A stretch of DNA of 13,543 bases, from NCBI GenBank assembly GCA_002712945.1, contig PAVA01000001.1:1-13543 (forward strand), in the 5' to 3' direction. The DNA is from Citromicrobium sp. (lineage in GTDB: Bacteria > Pseudomonadota > Alphaproteobacteria > Sphingomonadales > Sphingomonadaceae). Positions 1 through 9,005 of the stretch are shown here, piece by piece (position 1 is the first letter of the stretch; every line of letters begins with the position of its first letter). The translations under genes and the position numbers were made by a program. The notes beneath the pieces are model-generated. The model had not been told where the DNA came from, did no database searches, and worked only from the letters and a program-made list of their open reading frames with translations.

Positions 1-29
1 TTTGTAACGCAAAGTGAAAGGAGAAGAAG

Positions 30-530
30 ATGAATGTACGTGACTTGATTCCATGGTCTCGCAACGAAGAGCGTCTTCCGGTCGCTCGGCGAGACGAACG
101 CAGCGATCCGGTATCGACGCTGCGAAGCGATATCGACCGGCTGTTCGATCAGGCGTTCGGCTCGTTCGGGCTACCCAGCTTCGCATCGACGCCAAGCTGG
201 CCCAATATAGAAGTGCGCCGCAAGGACGGCGAACTGCTCGTCACAGCGGAAGTCCCGGGCATGTCCGAAGACGATATCGAGCTCTCGCTCGATGACGGCA
301 TGCTAGTCATCCGCGGAGAGCGGCGCTCCGAAGACGGCGAAGAAGGAAGCGGGTATTCCGAACGCTTCTACGGCCAATTCGAGCGCCGGATGAGCCTTCC
401 GCAGGGCATCCAAGAGGACAAGGTGAACGCGGAGTTCCGCGACGGTGTCCTCAGGATCCATCTGCCGCATGATGAGCAGATGTCGCTGTCAGGGCGACGT
501 ATTCCGATTAATCAGGAGACGCGCCACTAA
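30..530 (+). CDS. Small heat-shock protein, Hsp20/alpha-crystallin family
   Basis: This is a cytoplasmic ATP-independent holdase chaperone that keeps unfolding proteins soluble during heat or oxidative stress. The 166-residue length is typical. The N-terminal arm covers residues 1-55. The alpha-crystallin domain runs from about W57 to P146 and holds the family signature with G139-V140-L141 near its end. A C-terminal I-P-I motif (158-160) is the I-x-I anchor used for oligomer assembly. The start is well supported: an AAAGGAGAAG ribosome binding site lies just upstream of the ATG. A strong terminator follows the stop, so this gene probably ends its own transcript. The promoter would lie mostly outside the window. 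Paralogues such as ibpA or hspA cannot be told apart from sequence alone, so no symbol is given. Confidence 0.95.
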   Translation: MNVRDLIPWSRNEERLPVARRDERSDPVSTLRSDIDRLFDQAFGSFGLPSFASTPSWPNIEVRRKDGELLVTAEVPGMSEDDIELSLDDGMLVIRGERRSEDGEEGSGYSERFYGQFERRMSLPQGIQEDKVNAEFRDGVLRIHLPHDEQMSLSGRRIPINQETRH

Positions 531-541
531 CAGGCCTGAAG

Positions 542-574
542 AGGAGCGACCGGAAGATCCGGTCGCTCCTTTCT
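542..574 (+). terminator. Intrinsic terminator after hsp20
   Basis: A perfect 12-bp inverted repeat (AGGAGCGACCGG at 542-553 and its complement at 559-570) encloses a 5-base loop and runs into TTTCT. It starts 11 bases after the hsp20 stop codon. The stem is symmetrical and could also stop the convergent minus-strand transcript of the NDUFS4-like gene. Confidence 0.88.
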
Positions 575-605
575 CACCTTCACAAGTTCGAACTGCCGCT
601 TGGGT

Positions 606-920
606 CTAGCGCACTCTATAATCCCAATCCTGTCTTTTAGCGAAGGCAAGGGCGCTTTCGCGGTCCGGGAAAGTCAGGCGAACATGCCGGAACGGATCGT
701 CATTGCGCGTCCAACCAGTTAGCGGATCGGCACTCAAGGGGCAGGAAGCAGGAAATTCGAGCACCCATGGCCGTTTGCGCAAGCCGCCTTGCATCACGGA
801 TTTGGGCTCTCGATAAATCCGCGCCGTCGGGGCCTCGCTGGCTGTAAGGTTGGTGCCCGGTTGTTTCGGGTGACGGGGCGGAAGATTGTGCCCCAAACCT
901 GTCCTATCGGTGTTCGTCAT
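606..920 (-). CDS. NDUFS4-like complex I accessory protein (ETC complex I conserved region)
   Basis: The 104-residue protein matches the NDUFS4/ETC_C1 family, an accessory subunit of respiratory complex I in alphaproteobacteria and mitochondria. The N-terminal 30 residues look disordered. The conserved core begins at ARIYREPKSVMQ (33-44), continues through a KRPWVLEF strand (49-56) and the D-P-L-T-G-W segment (65-70), and ends with RLTFPDRESALAFA (81-94). It stops soon after the last strand, so the C-terminal tail of canonical NDUFS4 (the P-K-S-Y-x-D-N-F type end) is absent. The only in-frame ATG is used here. The frame stays open to a TTG at 998, which would add 26 residues. A purine-rich GACGAAAGG abuts the ATG, which is closer than an ideal ribosome binding site, so the start is uncertain. 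It is divergent from the permease gene across about 106 bp. A separate housekeeping copy in the genome is likely but cannot be seen here. Confidence 0.85.
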   Translation of the reverse strand: MTNTDRTGLGHNLPPRHPKQPGTNLTASEAPTARIYREPKSVMQGGLRKRPWVLEFPASCPLSADPLTGWTRNDDPFRHVRLTFPDRESALAFAKRQDWDYRVR

Positions 921-1026
921 CCTTTCGTCTCGGAAGCGTTTCGGGTTTGATATTTCGACGCGCCAAGGACGGAAATTGTTCCCGCGAGCGGCGCGCAATC
1001 GAAACTAGAGAAGAGCAAAGAAACCA

Positions 1027-2789
1027 ATGACGGCAGTGAGCGCCTTTGTGGAGAGCAATTCAGCCTGGATCGGGCTGTTTATATTGGGGCTCGTCCTTGC
1101 TGCATTCCTATCCGAGCGACTGGCGCCGGTCACGATCGCCCTGCTCGGAGCAAGCGTGATGCTGGCTCTCGGTTACCTGCCGCGCGGCGAGCTTCAGGCG
1201 GTGTTCGGCAACCCCGCACCGCTCACGATCGGCGCGATGTTCGTCCTCTCCGCCGCACTCGTCCGCACCGGAGTTATCGAGGCGCTCGCAAGTATCGCGA
1301 CGCGGCGCGCCGAGCGAACACCAAAACGTTCGATAACCGAGCTTCTCGGAGGCACTTTCTTTGCGTCGGCGCTCGTCAACAACACCCCTGTTGTCATCGT
1401 TCTTGCGCCCATTATCCGTCGGATAGCCGCCGTGGCAGGTTCAAGCGCACAGCAATTGCTGATCCCGCTCTCCTACCTCTCGATCATGGGCGGCTCGCTG
1501 ACCCTGCTCGGAAGCTCGACCAATCTTATCGTCGATGGCGTTGCGCAGCGCGCGGGAGTTGAGCCATTCGGAATATTCGAACTAACCGGCGTCGGTCTCA
1601 TCGCGGCTGGGGCCGGGATCGGCACCTTGCTGATTCTTGGCCGGTGGCTTTTACCCACAAGCGATGGACCAATGGATCGGTCCGGCGGTCGGCCATTTGA
1701 AGAGCGGTATCTGACTCGCATCCGGATAAGCGCGGCTTGCTTCTGGGTTGGACGGAGCCTCGAAGATATCGGCGCGTTGCAGCGCTCGGGTGTTCGGCTG
1801 CTTGCCGTCAGGAGAAGTGGCCACCTCACTCGCAATCCCGATCTGACGCTAGAACTGGGCGCGGGCGATGAGTTAGTCGTCGCCGCGGACCAGGCTGAAT
1901 TACTGGGTCTGAGCGAGGAACTCGGAGCCGACCTTGGTCTTGCAAAGCGCGACATCGCCAATTCGCCCGACGATCGGATCGTCGAAGCCTCCATCGGGCC
2001 ATCGCATCCGGCAATCGGCCAGCGCCTGACCGACATCCCGTTTCTAAACCGTAGCAACGGACGGGTTCTTGGTGTATCGCGTTCGCGGCATCTTCCCGGC
2101 CCCACACTTGAGACGGTGCGCGTCCGGCCTGCGGATCAACTCCTGATCCGCTGTCCGCCCGAAGCAGCCGCAGATATTCGCGACAACGTCAATCTCATCG
2201 CCGCTATAAGGCACCAATCGCCATTGCGACGATGTTCGCAATTATCGCTCTCGCCGCGCTACAGGTTGCGCCCATTGACCTTCTCGCCATACTCGGCGTC
2301 ACACTCGTTCTCGTAACGCGCTGCATCGATCCGGAAGAGGCCTGGCACGCTATCGAAGGCAATGTGATTGTCCTCATCTTCGGGATGCTGGCGATCGGGC
2401 TCGGGCTGCAAGGCGCTGGCACCGTCGATTTGATTGTCGACGCCGTCCAACCTGCGCTCACCGTTCTCCCGCTCTTTCTTGTGCTAATCCTCGTTTATGC
2501 GCTCACCTCGTTTCTGACGGAGGTGGTTACCAACAACGCTGTGGCCGTCATCATGACGCCCATCGTTATCGACCTTGCAAGCAGCATCGGGGTGGATACC
2601 CGCGCGCTTCTGCTAGTGGTCATGTTCGCCGCCTCGGCGAGCTTCGCCACTCCGATCGGGTACCAGACCAACACCATCGTCTATGGGACGGGCGGATACC
2701 GCTTCGTCGATTTCCTAAGGATCGGTCTGCCGATGAATGTGGTTGTGGGCCTCGTCACATGCGTCGCTATCTGGTGGATTTACGTGTGA
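1027..2789 (+). pseudogene. SLC13/DASS-family permease with two RCK_C domains, broken by a frameshift
   Basis: Two overlapping frames together make one SLC13-type (ArsB/CitT superfamily) transporter of about 590 residues. The first frame (1027-2316) has membrane helices up to about residue 210, including the N-N-T-P hairpin motif (118-121) and G-S-S-T-N-L-I (162-168). Two RCK_C (TrkA-C) regulatory domains follow at about 230-300 and 317-388. The homologous reading then moves to the other frame at about 2196-2210, where KAPIAIATMFAII begins the next helix. That frame runs to 2789 with the mirrored T-E-V-V-T-N-N-A-V motif and a terminal A-S-F-A-T-P-I-G-Y-Q-T-N segment. The first frame instead ends in about 35 unrelated residues. 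The change corresponds to one lost base or two gained. The ATG at 2232 has no visible ribosome binding site. The gene could be truly broken or the shift could be a sequencing error. Substrate (dicarboxylate, sulfate or other anion) cannot be read from the sequence. Confidence 0.85.
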
Positions 2790-2799
2790 GAGCCTGCCG

Positions 2800-4065
2800 A
2801 TGACCGATCTGCTCACCATCGTCACTATGCTTCTTGCCGCAAGTCTAGCCGTTACGCTGGTGTTGCAGCGTATCGGCGCGCCGACGCTTATCGGCTACAT
2901 CTTCGTCGGGCTGCTGATCGGCCCAACGGGAATCGGTCTGCTCGAAGCGAGCCCACAGCTCGAACTGCTTGCCGAGATCGGCATCGTCTTCCTCATGTTT
3001 TATGTAGGGCTGGAATTTTCGCTGCCCGTTCTGCTCGCATCGCGCCGCGCGGTGTTGGGACTCGGCGGTCTGCAGGTGCTTTGTACCAGCGCGATCGTTG
3101 CCGGGTTGGCGCTAGCGGCAGGGGTTTCGTTTCTGGCGGCGGTGCTCCTGGGAGGGGCGATCGCGATGTCGTCGACAGCGATCACGATCCGGCAGCTAAC
3201 CGACCAAGGCGAACTCGACACACCTCATGGGCGAGCATCGGTAGGCACTCTTCTGTTTCAGGACCTGGCGACCCTTCCATTTCTCGTACTCGTCGCGGCG
3301 CTTGGCGTCGCCGGAAGCGGTCACGGCGCAGCGACCGACACCGCAACCTATGGGCTGTCGACACCCGCGCAATCGATAGCAGCCATCGATGCTGGGGTCT
3401 GGAGCGAACTGGGCGCAAGGCTCGGCTTCGCGGTCCTCGCGTTCGGAGCTGCGCTTGTAGTTGGACGACGCCTACTCTTGGGGCTTGTCTCGCTTGTCCA
3501 TCGCACCGGTTCTCGCGAGCTGTTCATGCTTGCCATGCTAACGATCGTCATCGGAGCCGCCTGGGCTGTGCATGAGATTGGTTTATCACCCCCGCTTGGC
3601 GCCTTTCTCGCAGGAATGATTCTTGGCGAGACCCGTTTCAAAGACGATGCCGAAAGCGATATCGCGCCGTTTCGAGCAGTGTTGCTCGGCCTCTTCTTCG
3701 TTTCAGTGGGTCTGCGCGTCGATCTTTCGGCAATTGTTTCCAATGTCGATCTAGTTGTTGGCTTCCTCGCCGCGCTTGTCGTCGGTAAAGGTCTACTCGT
3801 CTTCACACTCGCACGCCTGCTGGGAGAACCTACCAAGGTGGCCGCGCGAACCAGCGTGATATTGGCGCATGGTGGCGAGTTTGGTTTGCTGATCCTGACA
3901 TTAGCGCTTTCGCAGAACGTCATCCCGGATGCGATCGGTCAGCCCCTGCTCGGTGCAATCGTCACTTCAATGATTATCGCGGCTTTTCTTATCAAGGTGA
4001 ATAAGCTCTTTGCTAAAGTGTCCGATCGTGGAAAACGGTTGTCGAACGACCGCTCTCGGGAATGA
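2800..4065 (+). CDS. Kef-type cation:proton antiporter (CPA2), lacking the TrkA-N domain
   Basis: This 421-residue inner-membrane protein belongs to the CPA2 monovalent cation:proton antiporter family, whose members exchange K+ or Na+ for protons. Visible landmarks are I-G-Y-I-F-V-G-L-L-I-G-P (31-42), FLMFYVGLEF (64-73), the QDLATLP ion-pathway segment (154-160) and H-G-G-E-F-G (357-362). About twelve hydrophobic segments fill residues 4-402. The ATG at 2800 is chosen because it aligns with the normal start of the family. An upstream in-frame start at 2737 would overlap the permease gene and add an unlikely N-terminus. It follows the permease stop by 10 bases, so the two probably share a transcript. 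The protein ends about 20 residues after the last helix, where Kef proteins normally continue into a cytosolic NAD-binding TrkA-N domain. No other frame downstream encodes that domain. It could be a naturally short antiporter or a gene truncated at a recombination junction. Confidence 0.88.
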   Translation: MTDLLTIVTMLLAASLAVTLVLQRIGAPTLIGYIFVGLLIGPTGIGLLEASPQLELLAEIGIVFLMFYVGLEFSLPVLLASRRAVLGLGGLQVLCTSAIVAGLALAAGVSFLAAVLLGGAIAMSSTAITIRQLTDQGELDTPHGRASVGTLLFQDLATLPFLVLVAALGVAGSGHGAATDTATYGLSTPAQSIAAIDAGVWSELGARLGFAVLAFGAALVVGRRLLLGLVSLVHRTGSRELFMLAMLTIVIGAAWAVHEIGLSPPLGAFLAGMILGETRFKDDAESDIAPFRAVLLGLFFVSVGLRVDLSAIVSNVDLVVGFLAALVVGKGLLVFTLARLLGEPTKVAARTSVILAHGGEFGLLILTLALSQNVIPDAIGQPLLGAIVTSMIIAAFLIKVNKLFAKVSDRGKRLSNDRSRE

Positions 4066-4162
4066 GCTTTGGCCCCTCCGAAAGTCTGCAAGTGGGGTCG
4101 GAAGCCGAATGGCAGCTCTCGGTGTGCAAAAGCCCAATAGCGGACGGTCTGCAATCGGCCCA

Positions 4163-5038
4163 TTATCCGCCAGTCGACATCCACCTTCCAGGCAGGCTAG
4201 CCGCAAGCTTGTCACGCTGATTGCTCGATGCCCCGAAAAGGACAAGCATTACGGAGTGTGGTGTCACCTGCGATTTGCCGCGAGGGTCCGAAAAGCGCAA
4301 ACGTCCTTGCAAGAAGAACACGTCGCCATCCCTCGCCAGAACTTCATGAAACCATGCCGAGTCCGTTCGCGTCGGAACTAGGCAAACGACTGTCAGCACA
4401 TTCCCTTTCTCCCATTGCTCGTGCGCACGACGCAGCCATTTCTGTTGCTCGGAGAACGGCGGGTTTACGAATACCATGCGGCCAGACCATGGATCGCGAA
4501 GTCCATCGTCACCTTCTTCAAGCACGAAGCGCCGCCGCGCTTTAACTGGGCTCAACTTATGCCCACACGGATCGAGATCCGGCTTGCCGAACACCGTATA
4601 GATCGTTTCTAGAAATTCTGGCGGAGTGAAGCGGCTGTCGCGGTCGGCCTTGTCTCCTGCTCCCCAGTAGGCCCGTTCTGGTGCCCGGCGCCGCACTTTC
4701 GGCGCCAACTTCGCCATCAGCTTCATCAAGCTAGAAATGGAGCCGCCTCCGGCTTCCAGTTGAAGCACTGTGGTGGGGGAGAGTCCGCACTTCTTCCCAG
4801 TCGTTTCGCGCGACCAGCCCATTTTCTCTCGACGCCTGCGAAGTTGGTCGGCAAGCGTCAGCCCGGGACCAATGCCAGTGAGCTGAAAGTCCAGCGCATT
4901 CACAACGGCCACCAAAGTTTCGACCGAACCTACGCCGTTCTCTAGCCGCTTGATTGACTGCGCGGATCGCCCGACACGCTCGGCGAGAAATCGCTGCGAC
5001 CATCCGCAATTCCTCCGCGCGGCCTTGATTTCGTCCAA
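4163..5038 (-). CDS. Phage-type DNA N6-adenine methyltransferase with two N-terminal HTH (XRE) domains
   Basis: The C-terminal half matches the phage Dam-like adenine methyltransferase family: F-T-P-P-E (137-141), D-L-D-P-C (154-158), the catalytic N-P-P-F (192-195, a variant of D/N-P-P-Y), then P-T-R-T-D-S-A-W-F-H-E (222-232) and Q-G-R-L-R-F (244-249). The N-terminal part contains two helix-turn-helix modules of XRE type, one at about 3-48 (W-S-Q-R-F-L-A-E-R-V-G) and one at about 65-110 (W-S-R-E-T-T-G-K-K-C-G-L-S). Two such domains in front of this enzyme are unusual and suggest self-regulation or targeting to a specific site. The start codon is not ATG: TTG at 5036-5038 is given, but CTG at 5039-5041 has better spacing (8 bases) from a perfect AAGGAGG at 5050-5056. 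It lies 125 bp downstream of the type III res gene on the same strand and converges on the antiporter gene. Confidence 0.82.
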   Translation of the reverse strand: MDEIKAARRNCGWSQRFLAERVGRSAQSIKRLENGVGSVETLVAVVNALDFQLTGIGPGLTLADQLRRRREKMGWSRETTGKKCGLSPTTVLQLEAGGGSISSLMKLMAKLAPKVRRRAPERAYWGAGDKADRDSRFTPPEFLETIYTVFGKPDLDPCGHKLSPVKARRRFVLEEGDDGLRDPWSGRMVFVNPPFSEQQKWLRRAHEQWEKGNVLTVVCLVPTRTDSAWFHEVLARDGDVFFLQGRLRFSDPRGKSQVTPHSVMLVLFGASSNQRDKLAASLPGRWMSTGG

Positions 5039-5163
5039 CAGAATGTGAGCCTCCTTGGTTTCAGATTCTGTTGAATAGTCTAACGCACAGCGACGGGTTG
5101 ATCACCACCTGCTGGATGCAGTCTTCGGCGAATGTAGATGCAAAAAAGGGGCTGCGCGAGATA

Positions 5164-7776
5164 CTAGTCTGTGGCCGCTAGCTTGGCGTCCAGCCAAGCA
5201 GGAAAATCCGGATCCTTCGCCCGCACGGCCATCCAGAACACGATGTTGCCGCCACTGATCTCTTCCAGACGAGCGCCGATGTTCGCCTTCTCGGCGGTGT
5301 CTTCGGTGTTGGCCAAGTGCGCCCCCTTATATTCGAGGACGAGCATGCGGCCGTCGGTCAGTTCCGCGACAAAATCCGGATAAAACCGGTCCGTGGATGT
5401 GGGGAGCCAGTATGAATGCGATCCCCGCACGATATTCCGGACCCAATGCTTGATCCCCGGATGATCATCGAGTGCGACGGCACAGCGAAATTCCTCGCCG
5501 CCATCGCGCAGGTCGTCCGGGCGAGGATAGAAGTGCTTCTTCCAGGTGTGACTGCCTGAATAAGGCCGCGGGGGTTGGTACCGGCCTTCTTCGAACCGGA
5601 ATGCATTTTCGCCAAGCCCAAGCGACGGCGCGATGTCGCCGAGCAGCATCTGCATGCCGGTTTGCCCGGCTTCGGCACGGAGCTGCTTCACGCGGTCCGC
5701 GATGGCGCGCCGTAGCACATCCTTCGCCCGCACCAGGGCAGCAAGGGATACGCCCTCGTTATCGACCAGATTGACTACCACCCTCCGGCAGTATTCGAGG
5801 AATACCGGCTGCGAGATGTCGATCTGCGATGTCGTCCGATCCAGCCAGCGCGAGAGGTCGGCCGCAGTCCATGCGGTTTCGTCTTCAAGCTGGAGAATTT
5901 GCTGCGAGGCTTCGCGGCTGATGCGAACCTGTCCATCAGCGACATCGACGGTCACGACATCCGGCGCCTCGGACAGCGCGAAACCAGGCAGCGACGGATC
6001 GACACCGTCCAATGTCCATCCGGCGAGATCGAGCAGGGTCGTGGGCTCGACCAGGTCGAGTTCGCCATACTGCTCGAGCACCATGCCCGGAATGGTGAAG
6101 CTTTCGCCACGTTGGGAGGGCGTCGCAGCGGCTTGGCGTCGCTCCTTGTGCGCGGCGATCGATGCGCTGGGATCGTTGTCACCGGCCAAAGGGGCGAGGA
6201 TCGCGCCGATCTGGTCGAGGACTTCATCGCTCGCTTCCGGGTCGATAACCACGGAAACGCCCTCACCCTCACCGACAATGGTCAGGGCATCGCGCACTTC
6301 TAGTGGCATCGCGGCGACATCCGGCGCTGCGGGAAGCGACACCGGGGCAAGCGGCGAGCGCCCGGGCATGGGCAACACCGCAGCTGCTGCATCGGCGGCT
6401 CGCTGGGCGATAATCTCATCGCGGGCCGTGCGCTCGTCGAAGCCCATCGCGACCAGCGTGTCCTTCAATTTATTGGCGGCGGCGTGGAAGCCGATACCCG
6501 TCACATGGGCGTAGGCGCGATTGAGCTCCTCGACTGGTCGGCGTTTTGCGAAGGGCATGCGCAGCACACGCCCCAGCAATTGTTCCACCGCCGTAGCTGA
6601 TTGGATATTGGCGACCGAGCAGAACACATACGCGAAGGAGCAGTCCCAGCCTTCGCGCAGCGCTTCGACTGTGATGACATGCTCGATCTTGCAGTCCGGG
6701 GCGAACAGATCGATCCCGTCGAGTTCGCGCTGGTCGCCCGTGGCGACCGCTATGGCGTCCTCGGCTATGCCATGCTCGATCAGCTTGGCTTTGACGACAT
6801 CCACAGTGGCTTCAGCCCCTTCGGTACGCGCCTGTGCCTGGTAGAGCGCGATGGGACGGATCGGCTCGTTCGCTTCGGTTGCGATACGGTCGAGCCCAGC
6901 GCGTTGCTGCAGCGCGTGGATGATCGCCGACTCCCATCCGGTGTGCTGGGTCAGATGAATCGGCAGTTTGATCATCTGCTCCGCTTTCAGCTCGTCGGCC
7001 GTGGCGGACACGATGACGTTCGACTGCAGCGGCGTCGCGGTGAACTCAATGATGGCCGAGGGATCGAGGCGCGCGCCCGTCTCTTCGGACAGGCCGGTGA
7101 CGAAGTTGTGGGCCTCGTCCACGATCATCACGGGCCGCACGAGGCGCATGACATTCGCGAAGGACCAGCTGATTTCGCCTGGGCGCTTCTCCGCCGTGGC
7201 GGGATTGCGCATCAGCCCATCCGGAAGCGCCCTGCCCTTGAAGAACGCCTCGAAATTCTCGTCGTCTTTGTAGACGTTGCGCTGCTCCGCCTGCGCGATG
7301 CGGAAGGACTGGACCGTTGCCACGATCACGTGCGCCATGGTGGCGACATCCTGCGGCGTGATCTGGCGCCGCTCATCGATGCCGAGGACGCGGACAGCGC
7401 CGCCGAAGGGCTTCTCCAGCGCGGCACGATATGGATGGCCGGGTGTTTTGAGCGCACCCAGCGTCTGTTCGGCAATCTTCGCTGACGGCACCAGCCACAG
7501 GGCCACCGGGTATTGCGGCGCGTCCATGCGATGTTTGTGCGCGATCCCGACAGAGTGGGCGCCGAGCAGCGTCTTGCCCCCACCAGTTGGCAGGCGAAGG
7601 CAGCAATAGGGCACGCGAGGCAGGCTCTGCAACGGCTCGTAAGCGGAGGCGTAGAAACCCGGTTCGCCGACCTGGCAGGCAATGTTGTAGGCTACCGTAT
7701 GCGGCTTGGTGACCGCTTCGGACAGGAAGACGTCGAGGGCGTCGAGGGCGCGCTCCTGATATTTCTTGAGCTGCAT
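5164..7776 (-). CDS. res: Type III restriction enzyme Res subunit (DEAD/DEAH helicase-nuclease)
   Basis: The 870-residue protein is the ATP-driven helicase and nuclease subunit of a type III restriction-modification system. It cuts unmodified foreign DNA when bound to its Mod partner. The helicase core shows Walker A P-T-G-G-G-K-T (63-69), D-E-A-H (220-223), T-A-T-P (246-249) and the arginine-finger motif L-G-R-V-L-R (401-406). The C-terminus has a PD-(D/E)xK nuclease signature: P-D at 800-801, then E815-Y-K817. All key residues are present and no stop interrupts it. The ATG at 7774-7776 overlaps the mod stop codon as ATGA, so translation is coupled to mod. Because type III Res depends on Mod for site recognition and stability, the broken mod upstream suggests this subunit is now inactive or unexpressed. 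The alternative, an orphan DEAH helicase-nuclease, is less likely given the overlap with mod. Confidence 0.92.
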   Translation of the reverse strand: MQLKKYQERALDALDVFLSEAVTKPHTVAYNIACQVGEPGFYASAYEPLQSLPRVPYCCLRLPTGGGKTLLGAHSVGIAHKHRMDAPQYPVALWLVPSAKIAEQTLGALKTPGHPYRAALEKPFGGAVRVLGIDERRQITPQDVATMAHVIVATVQSFRIAQAEQRNVYKDDENFEAFFKGRALPDGLMRNPATAEKRPGEISWSFANVMRLVRPVMIVDEAHNFVTGLSEETGARLDPSAIIEFTATPLQSNVIVSATADELKAEQMIKLPIHLTQHTGWESAIIHALQQRAGLDRIATEANEPIRPIALYQAQARTEGAEATVDVVKAKLIEHGIAEDAIAVATGDQRELDGIDLFAPDCKIEHVITVEALREGWDCSFAYVFCSVANIQSATAVEQLLGRVLRMPFAKRRPVEELNRAYAHVTGIGFHAAANKLKDTLVAMGFDERTARDEIIAQRAADAAAAVLPMPGRSPLAPVSLPAAPDVAAMPLEVRDALTIVGEGEGVSVVIDPEASDEVLDQIGAILAPLAGDNDPSASIAAHKERRQAAATPSQRGESFTIPGMVLEQYGELDLVEPTTLLDLAGWTLDGVDPSLPGFALSEAPDVVTVDVADGQVRISREASQQILQLEDETAWTAADLSRWLDRTTSQIDISQPVFLEYCRRVVVNLVDNEGVSLAALVRAKDVLRRAIADRVKQLRAEAGQTGMQMLLGDIAPSLGLGENAFRFEEGRYQPPRPYSGSHTWKKHFYPRPDDLRDGGEEFRCAVALDDHPGIKHWVRNIVRGSHSYWLPTSTDRFYPDFVAELTDGRMLVLEYKGAHLANTEDTAEKANIGARLEEISGGNIVFWMAVRAKDPDFPAWLDAKLAATD

Positions 7777-8997
7777 CAGCGCGCCTTCACATCGTACGGG
7801 GTTTGCTTGAAGGTGACATTCGCCGCCTTCAATCTTGCCGACGGCACCTTGCAGGCTTCGCCATAGATAACCCAGGGGCCATCATGATCAGGAAGCTGCG
7901 CCTTCAGGTCCGCGAGAATGGGCGGGGTAAGGACGTTGCCGCCTTCCGGACGCCGATCGCCGAGGATACCGTTATAGAGCAACGCATACGCGACGCCATC
8001 GTGCACCCCCAGAACCGGCGATGTCGCAGCCTCGCCGCGGGCGGCAGGCTGGCCGGTTTCGGCGAACCAGATGTGCGCGGCGAGTGCGTCGAAACCGATG
8101 TCCGGCTCGATCCGGCCGGTTGCGTCGAAAGCTGGCGGGCCGAGACGATAGTAGCGATATCCGCTACCACCTTGCCATTCGACAGCCTCCGAAATGCCGC
8201 CCTGTTCGCCTTCGATAACTTTGTCGAGGCGCGGCTTACAGTGGGTTTCGGCATGATTGCCCATCTCGATGCCGATCCAGTGCCTGCCCATTTTATGCGC
8301 CACTGCCGCTGTTGTGCCAGAGCCGAGGAAGGAGTCGAGGACGAGGTCGTCAGGATTGGTGGCTATTTGTAGAATGCGTTGCATCAAGCGCTCTGGTTTT
8401 GGCGTTCCAAAGCTTACGCCAGCCCCGAACAGCGCGTTTGCCTCCTTTTTGCTCTCGTCCGTATGTCCAACTTCCTCGTGAGGCCACCACGTCCAAGGCA
8501 CCAGACCCTCAACTTCGGATAGGTATCGAACCACACTAGGTTGGGCATTCCCATCTTTGCCCCAATAGATTCGGTCAGCTTTTCGTAATTTTAGAAATTC
8601 ACTTTCGACCATCGACCAGCAACGACCTTCCGGAGGCGTATGCACCTTGCCGTTATCGGCGACGATTTCATACATCTGATTGGGTCGATAGCCCTGCGCC
8701 GTCATCGGCAATCCGCGCCAGCGCTTTGTAGGATCCGTTTCCTTTGGGTTTTTCGGATTCTTGTAAATCTTCGCCTGCTTTTCATCGAGAGGAAGGCGAT
8801 TTCTCCGTGTTTTGAATTCATCCGGGTTCTTAGCATACACGGCGATGTATTCGTGGACGTCGCCTATAGCACCTCTATTTTCGCGCGAGTATCGCTTTTG
8901 CCAGACTGGACTGGCAATGAAGTTCCGCCGACCGAAAACCTCGTCCATTACAACTTTGAGATAGTGTCCTTCGTTGTCGTCAATCGAAACCCAGATA

Positions 8998-9005
8998 CTA
9001 CCATC
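8998..9005. repeat. Target-site duplication, left copy
   Basis: CTACCATC here is repeated exactly at 11318-11325, directly outside the two inverted repeats of the IS. Eight bases is the expected duplication length for the IS1595 family. Deleting one copy together with the element restores the mod reading frame. Confidence 0.95.

Noticed and set aside
1473..2105. 210-codon minus-strand open frame
   Set aside because: Antisense to the RCK_C region of the permease, with shadow-type composition rich in S, R and P.
2190..2232. Programmed ribosomal frameshift in the permease
   Set aside because: No slippery heptamer or downstream structure is visible, and the family is not known to use one.
5140..5165. 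Terminator after res
   Set aside because: A run of six T follows on the minus strand, but I find no convincing stem in front of it.
5633..6514. 293-codon plus-strand open frame
   Set aside because: Serine- and arginine-rich translation antisense to res, with no domain; a shadow of the real gene.
6601..7485. 294-codon plus-strand open frame
   Set aside because: It lies fully antisense to the well-supported res helicase core; long antisense frames are common in GC-rich DNA.
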